A model generated the notes under the pieces. That model did no database searches. It worked only from the letters and a program-made list of their open reading frames with translations, and had not been told where the DNA came from. Positions 25,760 through 34,957 of a stretch of DNA of 64,000 bases are shown here, piece after piece; positions within the stretch are counted from its first letter, which is position 1; the number at the start of each line of letters is the position of its first letter. This DNA comes from Lactobacillus sp. ESL0700 (GTDB taxonomy: Bacteria; Bacillota; Bacilli; Lactobacillales; Lactobacillaceae): contig NZ_CP113930.1 of the NCBI RefSeq assembly GCF_029392095.1, positions 1,302,001 through 1,366,000 on the forward strand, given 5' to 3'. The translations under genes were made by a program, and so were the position numbers.

Positions 25760-27109
25760 CTACTTCATGCCATTTTTATCTTCTAAGTCCTTAAAGAACT
25801 TCTTCAAGTCAGCGGAAGAAACATCAGTACTTTGTGTTGCTGTCTTTTTACTCCAGTCAGTCCCCTTTTCGACCCGTTTAGGTTTTGTCGAATAACGAGG
25901 GTAATAACTCTTCTTTTGCTGGCGTTTCTCCATATATTCCAAAGCTTGACTACCAGTCTTAACGCCATGCTGCAGCCAATCATGCAAAATCGTATTGGCC
26001 AAGCGGTAAGACACAGATGGCCCACTATTCAAGCAGGCATACGTCAAAATATTAAGCAATTCCGCTGGAATATCCTTTTGATTATACAAATTATCCAGCA
26101 CCTTATACTCACTGGCATCAACGTAATCATGCTTATCGGTTTTTAGGCGATACAAAAATTGGGCCGGCGACTTAGTCTGTGCCAACTGCAAAATTCGTTG
26201 GTCACGCAAACTCAAACTGGAATTATCCTGAATTGTCGCTTGTGGATCCTGCGTTTGCTGCAGGTTTTTCCGCGTGCCCTCTGCGTGAATATTTTCTGCA
26301 ATGGTGCGCTTAATTAACGGCATATCAAGCTGATAACTGTCATGCAAACACGGCAAAGTTTCATCCACAAATTCCTGCTCTGACAAGCCATAAGTACGCA
26401 TTATTCCCCGGATAGCTGGACGATTTTTATCAATTTCACTAGCCGCAATCTGGTAAATTTCAAACTGTTCTTTCATAAACTGCCAGTCAATTTGATCCTG
26501 CTCGTTGACACTCGCTGTCGCAGCCTGCTTAACTTGATTTTCCTGTGCAGCTTGTTGAACATCAAACGACGGACTAATCGCTTCCTCATCTGGCAAGCGA
26601 AAAACATCCATAAACGAGGCAGAAACATCCTTAGCGGTTTGCACACCGTTAATCTGGTTCTCACTGCGCTTATTTTCTTGCGCAAATAAATGGCTTAATC
26701 GCTGAAAAGTTGTCACACCAACTTTTTCTTTTAACAAGCTCGCAAGTAACGCGGTCGCGAAAAACTCACTACTGCCAGGTACGCGGTTTAAAGAAAACAG
26801 CAGCACTTGCCCCATGATTTCATTCTTGATAATGCGGGTCTTAACCAATCCTACTGCCTCTAGCTTATGCAGCGCCTGAAACAATTCTTTCAAACTGCAA
26901 TCAAGTTGCTCCTGCAGATGGTAGATGCCCTTGCTATCTGACAAAATTGCCGCAGCATCGTAGTCTGCCATTAGCGTTAAATAAAGAGCAACCCCACTAG
27001 CACCAATTAGCGGCTGGTAAAGTTTAATCAAAACTTGCAAATCCTGCGGAAAAACCGTCACCCGATTAATGATAAAAAAGGGCTGTTTGGGATTAGAGGT
27101 CTCAAACAT
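25760..27109 (-). CDS. dnaB: Replication initiation and membrane attachment protein DnaB
   Basis: 449 residues from the ATG at 27109, which overlaps the nrdR stop (GATGTTTGA); an in-frame start at 27139 is buried in nrdR. N-terminal winged-helix-like region (LYQPLIGASGVALYLTL), a second DnaB/DnaD domain around YGLSEQEFVDETL and the C-terminal part with basic tail (KRQQKKSYYPRYSTKPKR). In Firmicutes it works with DnaD and DnaI to load the helicase and tether the origin. Not the helicase itself. Confidence 0.94.
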   Translation of the reverse strand: MFETSNPKQPFFIINRVTVFPQDLQVLIKLYQPLIGASGVALYLTLMADYDAAAILSDSKGIYHLQEQLDCSLKELFQALHKLEAVGLVKTRIIKNEIMGQVLLFSLNRVPGSSEFFATALLASLLKEKVGVTTFQRLSHLFAQENKRSENQINGVQTAKDVSASFMDVFRLPDEEAISPSFDVQQAAQENQVKQAATASVNEQDQIDWQFMKEQFEIYQIAASEIDKNRPAIRGIMRTYGLSEQEFVDETLPCLHDSYQLDMPLIKRTIAENIHAEGTRKNLQQTQDPQATIQDNSSLSLRDQRILQLAQTKSPAQFLYRLKTDKHDYVDASEYKVLDNLYNQKDIPAELLNILTYACLNSGPSVSYRLANTILHDWLQHGVKTGSQALEYMEKRQQKKSYYPRYSTKPKRVEKGTDWSKKTATQSTDVSSADLKKFFKDLEDKNGMK

Positions 27110-27581
27110 CAGTAGTTCCCTTCTCCTCACGTTTAGCAATCATGTCTTCCATGGTCTTCATAAAGCTGGACATATCTTTAAATTCCCGGTAAATGGAAGC
27201 AAAACGAATGTAAGCAACATCGTCAATATCGGCCAGCTCATCCATCACAATTTGACCGATTTTCTTTGAGGAAATCTCACTAACGCCCTGTTTTCTCACC
27301 TTATTTTCAACATGATCAACCAGCTGCTCAAATTGCGCGCTAGTAATCGGGCGCTTTTGACCAGCAGCCATCACACCATGCAAAATCTTTTTGCGACTGA
27401 ATGGCTCTCTTGTACCATCATTTTTAATAACTAACAACGGGGTCGTTTCAACACGTTCAAAAGTTGTAAAACGAAAGCCACAATTTTCACATTCACGTCT
27501 ACGTCTAATCGCCCGGTTTTCATCGCTGGGCCGAGAATCAATGACACGTGAGGCATTTTGCCGACAATTAGGACATTCCAT
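27102..27581 (-). CDS. nrdR: Transcriptional repressor NrdR
   Basis: 159 residues. N-terminal zinc ribbon with CPNC and CENC pairs, followed by the ATP-cone domain (VIKNDGTREPFSRKKILHGV). NrdR senses ATP/dATP and represses ribonucleotide reductase genes. Length and layout are canonical. Start overlaps the coaE end by 14 bases. Confidence 0.97.
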   Translation of the reverse strand: MECPNCRQNASRVIDSRPSDENRAIRRRRECENCGFRFTTFERVETTPLLVIKNDGTREPFSRKKILHGVMAAGQKRPITSAQFEQLVDHVENKVRKQGVSEISSKKIGQIVMDELADIDDVAYIRFASIYREFKDMSSFMKTMEDMIAKREEKGTTDV

Positions 27582-28182
27582 TCTTCTCTCCTTTTAACTT
27601 AAGTAACAACTCAGCCAATTTGGCTTCTAGTTCTTCTATTGTACCAGTATTTGTAACTACATAATCGGCCAACTTGATTTTTTGTGCAAGTGGCATCTGA
27701 CTTTTAATCCGATTTAGTGCCGCCTGGCGTGTTAATTGATCACGCTGCATTAGCCGCTCAATCTGCATTTCTTCGGGAATTGCAATTAGCAAAGTTTGAT
27801 CGCAGTATTTTTGACCGCCTGATTCAAATAAGACCGGAGCATCAACAATGATTAATTGCTTGCCAGCTTGCTTATTTTGCGTAATTTTAGCCTGAATTGT
27901 TTGAAAAATCAATGGATGAGTAATTTTATTCAGGATTTTCAGCTGCTCAGGATTACTAAACACCACTTTGCCAAGCTGATGCCGATTAATTGTCTGATCT
28001 GGATTTAAAAACTTTTTGCCAAAATGTTGCACAACTTGCAGATAGCCATCTTCGCCAACATTTAAAATTTGATGAGCAATTAAGTCGCTATCGATAATTG
28101 GCAGCCCCTGTTTTCTAAAAAAGGCATCTGCCGTGCTCTTACCACTAGCAATACCACCAGTTAGGCCCAACACTAATGTCAT
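27568..28182 (-). CDS. coaE: Dephospho-CoA kinase
   Basis: 204 residues from the ATG at 28182, which overlaps the mutM stop as ATGA with AGGTGG upstream. Walker A GLTGGIASGKST at the very start, LIDSDLIAHQIL, and IVDAPVLFESGG. Catalyses the last step of coenzyme A synthesis, phosphorylation of dephospho-CoA. Sits in the polA-mutM-coaE-nrdR-dnaB-dnaI operon. Confidence 0.96.
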   Translation of the reverse strand: MTLVLGLTGGIASGKSTADAFFRKQGLPIIDSDLIAHQILNVGEDGYLQVVQHFGKKFLNPDQTINRHQLGKVVFSNPEQLKILNKITHPLIFQTIQAKITQNKQAGKQLIIVDAPVLFESGGQKYCDQTLLIAIPEEMQIERLMQRDQLTRQAALNRIKSQMPLAQKIKLADYVVTNTGTIEELEAKLAELLLKLKGEKNGMS

Positions 28183-29009
28183 TTGTAGACCACCTGGCAC
28201 TTAGGACAAAAAGTAGTACCGCGACCATTAACCTTGATTTTTTCGAGCGGACTGCCGCAACGCGCACATGGCTCACCCTGATGACCGTAAACTCGCAGCA
28301 TTTTTTGAAAGCCGCCGGTTTCGCCATTGGCATCAAGATAAGTATGTACAGTAGTACCCCGTTTTGTAATCGCTAAGGCAATCAATTTGTTAATGTTATC
28401 ATGCAGCTCGGCCACTTTCTTTTTAGGAATTTTACTAGCAATACTTAACGGGTGAATTTTGGTTTCCCATAAAACTTCATCGACATAAATATTGCCTAAA
28501 CCCGCCACAATGGTCTGATCAAGCAAGGTGCTTTTAATATTTTTCTTCTTACGGCCAAGACCTGCTGCTAAAAATTCCGTCGTAAAGGCGGCAGAATTCG
28601 GCTCAAAGCCTAACTTGCTAATTCCAGTAACTACCTGCTCGGTTCCAGTTGCTACTAACTGCATCCGCCCAAATTTGCGCACGTCATTATAGCGTAGCGC
28701 CGTATCATCAGTGAAGGCAAACTGCACGTGATCATGTTTATCCTTGGATGCAGCAACCGTTGTCAGTCGATATTTACCTTCCATGCGCAAATGCGACACA
28801 ATCGTCAAATCGCCGCTTAAGCGAATTAATAAATATTTGGCATAGCGATCAATCGTTAAAACCTGCTGCCCTGCAACTTGTTTAACAAATTCAGCGGGAT
28901 CACTAGCGATAATTTTGGGATACCACAGTGTTACCTGTTTAATTGTTTTTCCTTTAATTAAGGGGAGCAAGGTGCGGCGCACTGTCTCAACTTCTGGCAT
29001 CTCTGGCAT
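28179..29009 (-). CDS. mutM: Formamidopyrimidine-DNA glycosylase (Fpg/MutM)
   Basis: 276 residues. Begins MPEMPEVETVRR: the Pro2 nucleophile and Glu3 of the family are in place. GGAG eight bases upstream supports this ATG. C-terminal zinc finger CARCGSPLEKI...CPKC. Removes 8-oxoguanine and formamidopyrimidines and nicks the abasic site. Twelve bases separate it from polA. Confidence 0.97.
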   Translation of the reverse strand: MPEMPEVETVRRTLLPLIKGKTIKQVTLWYPKIIASDPAEFVKQVAGQQVLTIDRYAKYLLIRLSGDLTIVSHLRMEGKYRLTTVAASKDKHDHVQFAFTDDTALRYNDVRKFGRMQLVATGTEQVVTGISKLGFEPNSAAFTTEFLAAGLGRKKKNIKSTLLDQTIVAGLGNIYVDEVLWETKIHPLSIASKIPKKKVAELHDNINKLIALAITKRGTTVHTYLDANGETGGFQKMLRVYGHQGEPCARCGSPLEKIKVNGRGTTFCPKCQVVYK

Positions 29010-29021
29010 TAATCTATCTCC

Positions 29022-31691
29022 TTACTTTGCATCATACCAATTATGGCCCCAACCTGAGTCAGCAATCAGCGGAATATCAAGTCGAACTGCTGACTGCATC
29101 ACTTCCGGGACAATCTTCTTAATTGTTTCTAATTCATCCTTAGGAACATCAAAAATCAATTCATCGTGCACCTGCACCACCATCTTGGTCTTAAGGTGCA
29201 ACTCATCTAACTTTTGTTGCATGTTAATCATGGCAATCTTAATAATATCGGCAGCTGACCCCTGAATTGGCGAATTAATCGCGGTTCTTTCCGCAAATGA
29301 CCGCACATTGAAGTTCTTGGCATGAATGTCAGGCAAATAACGGCGGCGGTGCATGATTGTTTCGGCGTAGCCTTTTTCACGCGCTTCTTGGACGGCCTTG
29401 TCCATATAATCGCGAATTTGCGGATATTGCTCAAAGTAATTATCAATAAACTCTTTGGCTTGCTTGCGGCTAATGTTCAAATTCTTGGACAAACCGTAAT
29501 CGGAAATGCCATAAACAATCCCAAAGTTAACGGCCTTAGCCCGGCGACGCATCAATGGTGTAACTTCATCCGGAGAATCCAAATGGAAAATCTTCATCGC
29601 GGTGTGTGAGTGAATATCATACCCAGTCTTGAATGCTTCTTGCATGTGCTCATCACCAGAAACCTGCGCCAATACCCGTAATTCAATTTGCGAATAATCG
29701 CAAGAGAAAATGTAGCCGTCAGGAGTACTTGGCACAAACGCCTTGCGAATCTGCTTACCTTCTTCGGTTCTCGTCGGGATATTTTGCAAGTTAGGATCAA
29801 CTGAAGACAGCCGACCTGTTGCCGTTAACGTTTGTAAGTAACGTGTATGAACGCGGCCATCTTTTTGAATCACATCCAGCAATCCTTTGACGTAAGTTGA
29901 CTGAATTTTGGCAATTTGCCGGTAAGTCAAAATCTCGTCAATAATCGGGCTCTGCTCTTTTAACTGATTTAAAACATCAACCGAAGTGGAATAACCAGTT
30001 TTAGTCTTTTTAATTGGCGGCAAACCCATCTTTTCAAACAAAATGTGCCCTAATTGCTTAGGCGAGTTGAGGTTGAAACGTTCTCCAGCTTCTTGGTAAA
30101 TTTTGTTCTCCAGTTCCTGCAATTCCACCGCAAACTCATTTTGCAATTGAATTAAAGTACCAGCTTGCACCTTAATGCCGTTCATTTCCATCACCGCTAA
30201 AACGCGCGCTACCGGAATTTCAATGCTAGCATACAGGTCATCTTGCTCATGATCCTTAAGGCGCTTGAGCAATTCATCCTTCAACCTAACAATCGACTGC
30301 GCCTTGCTGGCCAAGTGACTGAATAAAATCTGGTCGTCGTCAGGAATGTGTTCCTTTTTGCCCTTACCATAAACTTCAAAGTCACTCTTAACAGAATAGT
30401 CACCATACAAATGGCAAACTTCACCCATGTCATTGGAGTTGTTTTCATTATTTACCAAATACGATGCTAGAAGCATGTCGTAATCAATCCCGTGAACATG
30501 AATATCTAGCCGATTAAGGCCAACCATTGTCCGTTTAAGGTCAAAGACATCCTTCTTAATTTGAGCATTTTCCAAAAGTTGCTTTAACGGCTGAGTTTGC
30601 AGAAGCTCAATATCACGACTGACATAAGTTTGCTCACCGATTTTAAGAGCAAAACCGACAAAGTCAGCCAAGTGATAATTAGCACCTAGCATCCCCAAAT
30701 AAAAGCTAACAGGCGACTGCTCGTCAACCTTAATTTGTTCTAATTGCTCCTTAGTCAGTTCAACATAGTCAATCTTGATTTCTTCTTTAGTGGCATCATC
30801 ATCGCCAGTAGCAGCGGCATCTAGTTGACTTAAAAATTTGCGAAAATTCATCTTCTCGTAAAATTGCCGCAACTTATCCTGATCAACCTTTTGCCACTTA
30901 ACATCTGCCAGATTAATGGTTACTGGACTATCACGGTCAATTGTCGCCAACTTTTTAGCTAAAAATGCCTTGTCCTGATCATTAATCAGATTTTCCTTTA
31001 ACTTGGACTTCTTCATGTCGGCGACATGCTCATAAAGTCCTTCAACCGAACCATATTGTTGGATTAAGCGTGAAGCCGTCTTTGGTCCAACCTTGGTTAC
31101 CCCAGGATAATTATCGGAATTATCACCCATCAATGCCTTCATATCAATGAACTCAGTTGGTGTAACACCATTAACTTCCTTCATATGTTCAGGAGTGTAG
31201 GCTTCGAGGTCTGAAACTCCAGACTTAGTTACCATGACTGTCGTCTTTTCTGAAGCTAGCTGAGTCAAATCCTTGTCCCCAGTAACAATCGTCACCGTCA
31301 TGTTTTGTTCTTCACCAAGACGCGCAAAAGTACCGATAATATCATCGGCTTCATAATCTTTCAATTCGTAGGTGGCAATTCCCAAATCATGCAGTAGTTC
31401 CTGAATATATGGCAGCTGCTCCAATAATTCTGGTGGCGTCTTTTGCCGACCACCCTTGTAGTCGCCATACATTTTATTTCTAAAAGTTGTCTTGCCGGCA
31501 TCAAAGGCAACCAAAACATAATCTGGCTTAACGTCTTTTAACAAAACATCCAGCATATTTTTAAAAGCATAAATGGCATTAGTGTGCAGACCTTCAGCGT
31601 TTTTGAAGTTTTCGAGCTGCCGATAAAGTGCATAAAACGCACGAAAGGCAACAGAGTTACCATCAATTAAAAGTAATTTTTGATCAGCCAT
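29022..31691 (-). CDS. polA: DNA polymerase I
   Basis: 889 residues from the ATG at 31691 with GAGGAGAAC upstream; an in-frame ATG at 31733 has no site. Domains: 5'-3' exonuclease (1 to about 290, LLLIDGNSVAFRAFYAL, VTGDKDLTQL), a central domain in the position of the 3'-5' exonuclease that appears to lack its acidic motifs, and the polymerase domain with motif A (FSCDYSQIELRVLAQ), motif B (RRRAKAVNFGIVYG) and motif C (VVQVHDELIFDV). Functions in repair and Okazaki fragment processing. Confidence 0.97.
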   Translation of the reverse strand: MADQKLLLIDGNSVAFRAFYALYRQLENFKNAEGLHTNAIYAFKNMLDVLLKDVKPDYVLVAFDAGKTTFRNKMYGDYKGGRQKTPPELLEQLPYIQELLHDLGIATYELKDYEADDIIGTFARLGEEQNMTVTIVTGDKDLTQLASEKTTVMVTKSGVSDLEAYTPEHMKEVNGVTPTEFIDMKALMGDNSDNYPGVTKVGPKTASRLIQQYGSVEGLYEHVADMKKSKLKENLINDQDKAFLAKKLATIDRDSPVTINLADVKWQKVDQDKLRQFYEKMNFRKFLSQLDAAATGDDDATKEEIKIDYVELTKEQLEQIKVDEQSPVSFYLGMLGANYHLADFVGFALKIGEQTYVSRDIELLQTQPLKQLLENAQIKKDVFDLKRTMVGLNRLDIHVHGIDYDMLLASYLVNNENNSNDMGEVCHLYGDYSVKSDFEVYGKGKKEHIPDDDQILFSHLASKAQSIVRLKDELLKRLKDHEQDDLYASIEIPVARVLAVMEMNGIKVQAGTLIQLQNEFAVELQELENKIYQEAGERFNLNSPKQLGHILFEKMGLPPIKKTKTGYSTSVDVLNQLKEQSPIIDEILTYRQIAKIQSTYVKGLLDVIQKDGRVHTRYLQTLTATGRLSSVDPNLQNIPTRTEEGKQIRKAFVPSTPDGYIFSCDYSQIELRVLAQVSGDEHMQEAFKTGYDIHSHTAMKIFHLDSPDEVTPLMRRRAKAVNFGIVYGISDYGLSKNLNISRKQAKEFIDNYFEQYPQIRDYMDKAVQEAREKGYAETIMHRRRYLPDIHAKNFNVRSFAERTAINSPIQGSAADIIKIAMINMQQKLDELHLKTKMVVQVHDELIFDVPKDELETIKKIVPEVMQSAVRLDIPLIADSGWGHNWYDAK

Positions 31692-31782
31692 AGTTCTCCT
31701 CATTATTAAATCGTCAGTTAATTCACATACCATTCTAACAGTTTTAGCGGCTTCTAGCAGGTTACTGACTTAATTATGGTTT

Positions 31783-31811
31783 AAAAAAACTAGTCGCGTT
31801 GCAACTAGTTT
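31783..31811 (-). terminator. Terminator after murC
   Basis: RNA AAACTAGTTGC pairs with GCGACTAGTTT (one G-U), loop AAC, followed by a U-run. Located between murC and polA, so polA probably has a promoter of its own in the short gap. Confidence 0.8.
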
Positions 31812-31822
31812 CTTAGTTAATT

Positions 31823-33139
31823 TTATTTTTGCAATAATTTAGCGAAGGCATCCTCGTATTTTGGAATGTCACCAGCACCCATGAAGATAATCACGCTGTC
31901 ATGATTTTGGGTTAAATCAGCGATATTTGCTAAATCAATTACCTCAGAACCCGGAATTTGTGCGGTCAAGTCTTCACTGGAAATATCACCGGCACTTTCA
32001 CGAGCTGAAGCATAAATTGGAGTTACGTAAGCCTTGTCGACACCACGCAAGATTTCTTCAAAATCCTTAGCGTATTTTTTAGTCCGAGAAAATGTGTGCG
32101 GTTGAAAGACAACAACTAGACGTTTACCCGGGAACTTTTGGCGCGCTGCTTGAATGGTAGCCCGCATCTCGGTTGGGTGGTGGGCGTAATCATCAATCAC
32201 ATTAATGTCGCCGTAATCAGTTTCGGTAAAGCGGCGCTTAGCACCATGATAAGTTAATAAGCCTTCTTGAATATCTTTTAACGGAATATTTTCAGTATGC
32301 GCAACCGCAACAACTGCCGTTGTATTCAAAATGTTATGGTCACCAAACAAATGAACAGTGAAGCGACCGATGTTTTCACCATGAGCCAACACATCAAAGG
32401 TTGAACCAGTAGTTGACCGTTCAATGTTCACAGCTTGGAAGTCATCACGATCATCAAAACCATAAGTGTACTTAGGAATACTGGTCTTCAATGCTTGCAG
32501 ACGACTGTTGCCACCCCAGACAAAGAGCCCCTTCTTAGTTTGATCGGCTGCCGTTTGGAAGGCAGAGGTGTAATCATCTTGGTCTTTAAAATAATCAGGA
32601 TGATCAAAGTCGATGTTAGTCATAATTTGATAATCTGGATGGTATGCCAAGAAGTGGCGGCGGTATTCATCGGCCTCATAAACAAAGAAGCGTGAATCCT
32701 GAACTCCCTTGCCCTCGCCATCACCAATTAAATAAGATGTCGGTGCAGCTTCACCAAGCACATGAGCTAATAATCCAGTAGTTGAAGTTTTTCCGTGCGT
32801 TCCAGAAATACCGATACTGGTATGCATAGCAACAATTTCCTCAACTGTGTCCGGGTAACTCTGCCAAGCAATCCCTTGGTCCTCACATGCTTTCACTTCC
32901 ACATTATCATTTTTAAAAGCATTACCCTTAACAATCACTTGACCACTAGGCTTAATATTAGCTGCCGCAAAATCAGCAACTTCAATCCCAGCCTTTTCCA
33001 GCGGTACTTGAGTAAAGGTGTACTTCGTGATGTCACTGCCGGCCACATTGTAGCCCAAGTCGTGCAGCAATAATGCTAAGGAAGCCATTCCTGTACCCTT
33101 AATTCCAATAAACCAAATTTGTTTGTTCTTATCTAACAT
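31823..33139 (-). CDS. murC: UDP-N-acetylmuramate--L-alanine ligase
   Basis: 438 residues. N-terminal Rossmann domain with GIKGTGMASLALLLHDLG, Mur ligase ATP site GISGTHGKTSTTGLLA, and central motifs YEADEYRRHF and NIDFDHPDYF; C-terminal domain with VVFQPHTFSR. Adds L-Ala to UDP-MurNAc in peptidoglycan synthesis. GGAG is eight bases before the ATG. Confidence 0.97.
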   Translation of the reverse strand: MLDKNKQIWFIGIKGTGMASLALLLHDLGYNVAGSDITKYTFTQVPLEKAGIEVADFAAANIKPSGQVIVKGNAFKNDNVEVKACEDQGIAWQSYPDTVEEIVAMHTSIGISGTHGKTSTTGLLAHVLGEAAPTSYLIGDGEGKGVQDSRFFVYEADEYRRHFLAYHPDYQIMTNIDFDHPDYFKDQDDYTSAFQTAADQTKKGLFVWGGNSRLQALKTSIPKYTYGFDDRDDFQAVNIERSTTGSTFDVLAHGENIGRFTVHLFGDHNILNTTAVVAVAHTENIPLKDIQEGLLTYHGAKRRFTETDYGDINVIDDYAHHPTEMRATIQAARQKFPGKRLVVVFQPHTFSRTKKYAKDFEEILRGVDKAYVTPIYASARESAGDISSEDLTAQIPGSEVIDLANIADLTQNHDSVIIFMGAGDIPKYEDAFAKLLQK

Positions 33140-33235
33140 TTCATTTGCTCCAAATTTTATTCAATAATCGTTTATTATTTTACCATTATTGAAGACAAAA
33201 GAGCAGGGCTACAAGCAAGCTAAAGAAATTTTTTA

Positions 33236-33270
33236 AAAGAAAAAAAGACCTTTACGAAAAAGGTCTTTTG
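33236..33270 (-). terminator. Terminator after the YtpR-type gene
   Basis: RNA AAAAGACCTTT pairs with AAAGGTCTTTT around a short TTCGT loop, followed by a U-rich run. Confidence 0.85.
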
Positions 33271-33274
33271 CAGA

Positions 33275-33922
33275 TTATAACTTAATCTTGCCGCTAGCTA
33301 GCAATTCATCGCATTTTTCTGGTTCAAAAGCAGCACCAACTGTAAAGTCATCAGGGACAACCATAATCCCGCGCTTTTGTTCTGCATGCTCTAAGCCTAG
33401 TTCGCGAGCTGAACAAATCATGCCGTATGAAGCAACACCGCGTAAGTCGCCAGGCCAGATTTGTTGGCCATTAGGCATTAAAGTACCAGGAAGGGCAACA
33501 ACAACTTTTTGCCCTTGAGCAATATTAGGGGCACCACAAACGATTTGGTGTTCCTCGCCATCGCCAACTTCAATTGTTGTGACGTGCAAATGGTCGGAAT
33601 CTGGGTGCTTATCACAAGTTTTAACAAAGCCGTAAACAAGTGTTGGCTTGCCGTAAGCTAATTCAGTGTCAAAGCCTGCTTCTGCCAATTTTTTATTCAA
33701 AGCAGTTAAGTCATCAGCAGTTAACTTAACTTGGCCATCTGGCAATTGGTCGTAGTCAATTACTTGGTCAACATTAAAAAAGTTATAACCAGTAACGTTG
33801 CCCTTTTCATCAATAACTTGGGTAATGTCACCCTTTTGGACGTATTCACTCTTACCGTTATCTTGACCCAAAATCACGATTAAGGTGTTAGGGTAACTGC
33901 GTTTATTAATACTAGTAATCAT
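33275..33922 (-). CDS. ytpR: YtpR-family tRNA-binding domain protein
   Basis: 215 residues from the ATG at 33922, with GGAGATAATTT upstream. N-terminal DUF4479-type region, then an EMAP/tRNA-binding domain about 95-210 (HPDSDHLHVTTIEVGDG, EHQIVCGAPNIAQGQKVV). This domain closely resembles the N-terminal domain of PheT encoded at 963-3380. Function unknown; tRNA or RNA binding is likely from the domain. It follows the thioredoxin-like gene by 16 bases. Confidence 0.9.
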   Translation of the reverse strand: MITSINKRSYPNTLIVILGQDNGKSEYVQKGDITQVIDEKGNVTGYNFFNVDQVIDYDQLPDGQVKLTADDLTALNKKLAEAGFDTELAYGKPTLVYGFVKTCDKHPDSDHLHVTTIEVGDGEEHQIVCGAPNIAQGQKVVVALPGTLMPNGQQIWPGDLRGVASYGMICSARELGLEHAEQKRGIMVVPDDFTVGAAFEPEKCDELLASGKIKL

Positions 33923-33938
33923 TAAATTATCTCCTTCA

Positions 33939-34259
33939 TTAGTCGAGTGACCGCAAAAAGTCCTCAACTTCGTCTTTAGTCTTGCGATCCTTATTTACTA
34001 GTCTACCAATTTCTGCGCCATCTTGGTAGACAACAAATGAAGGAATTCCCATAATATTTAATTCTTTAGCCAAATCAATTGAACCATCGCGGTCAATTTG
34101 ATAAAACTTGCTATCGGCAAAATCTTGCTCAATCGCAGGCATAAATGGGTCTAAGAAGCGGCAGTCTGGGCACCAATCAGCAGAAAATTCCAAGACAGTC
34201 CGACCATTTTTGGTAATTTCAGTTAATTTTTCTTGAGTTAATTCTTTAATTTGTTCCAT
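33939..34259 (-). CDS. Thioredoxin-family protein
   Basis: 106 residues with the active-site WCPDC and cis-Pro region GIPSFVVYQDG. The central dipeptide Pro-Asp differs from Gly-Pro of classical thioredoxin, so redox potential and partners may differ. Cytoplasmic, no signal peptide. Together with the YtpR-type gene it forms a pair often seen in lactobacilli. TAAAGAGG-type site precedes the ATG. Confidence 0.93.
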   Translation of the reverse strand: MEQIKELTQEKLTEITKNGRTVLEFSADWCPDCRFLDPFMPAIEQDFADSKFYQIDRDGSIDLAKELNIMGIPSFVVYQDGAEIGRLVNKDRKTKDEVEDFLRSLD

Positions 34260-34294
34260 CAGTAAAACCTCTTTTATTGTTATTCAATACTTAA

Positions 34295-34954
34295 CTATTT
34301 TACTCCAAAATCGGCATGAAGAGCATAAATTGGATTACCTTTAGCAGCAAATTTATGTTCATATTCTGTTTCCACATTTTGCGCCACAATTTCTTCAGCC
34401 TCATGGTGTAAATCAACGGACACAAAGTCAAAGTGCATCCCGTAATTATTCATACTCTGCAATGAGTACGCAAATAACCCAGCATTATCCGTTTTGAACT
34501 CAATCTGGCCTGCGTCAGTCAAGACCTTTTCATATTTACTTAAAAATGATTGGTATGTCAAGCGGCGTTTTTCGTGACGCGTCTTTGGCCACGGGTCGCT
34601 AAAGTTAAGGTAAATGACATCTGTTGAGTTTGGAGCAAAAAACGCATCAATTGCTGCCGCATCGGCACACAAAATTTGCAAATTATCTAATTGCTTATCA
34701 AGCTTTGTGCGCAAGATAATGCCAGCAGCCGTAATTTGCAATTCAACTGCCACAAAATTTTTCTCTGGGTGCATCTCGGCTAAAGTGGTAATAAAATGGC
34801 CTTTCCCTGAGCCTACTTCAATTTCTAAAGGTTGTTCAGGCTTAGGGAACCGCTTTGCCCAGTCAATCTTTACTTCTGGGTCTGGCCGATCAAGAACACT
34901 CTCTGGATGGTTCTTCACTAACTCTACAGCCCACGGCTTATTTCGTAATCTCAT
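34295..34954 (-). CDS. trmB: tRNA (guanine-N7-)-methyltransferase
   Basis: 219 residues. S-adenosylmethionine site EIEVGSGKGHFITTLAE, conserved FSDPWPKTRHEKRRLTY, and C-terminal TEYEHKFAAKGNPIY are diagnostic. Makes m7G46 in tRNA variable loops. Starts three bases after the ecsB-type gene stop, with AGAGGAAG inside the end of that gene. Confidence 0.97.
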   Translation of the reverse strand: MRLRNKPWAVELVKNHPESVLDRPDPEVKIDWAKRFPKPEQPLEIEVGSGKGHFITTLAEMHPEKNFVAVELQITAAGIILRTKLDKQLDNLQILCADAAAIDAFFAPNSTDVIYLNFSDPWPKTRHEKRRLTYQSFLSKYEKVLTDAGQIEFKTDNAGLFAYSLQSMNNYGMHFDFVSVDLHHEAEEIVAQNVETEYEHKFAAKGNPIYALHADFGVK

Positions 34955-34957
34955 TTA

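Noticed and set aside
25832..26146. Plus-strand frame inside dnaB
   Set aside because: Antisense shadow; composition is what the dnaB codons give in reverse.
29022..31691. Active proofreading domain in PolA
   Set aside because: The central region has the size of a 3'-5' exonuclease domain but I do not see its conserved acidic motifs; the same loss is usual in Gram-positive Pol I.
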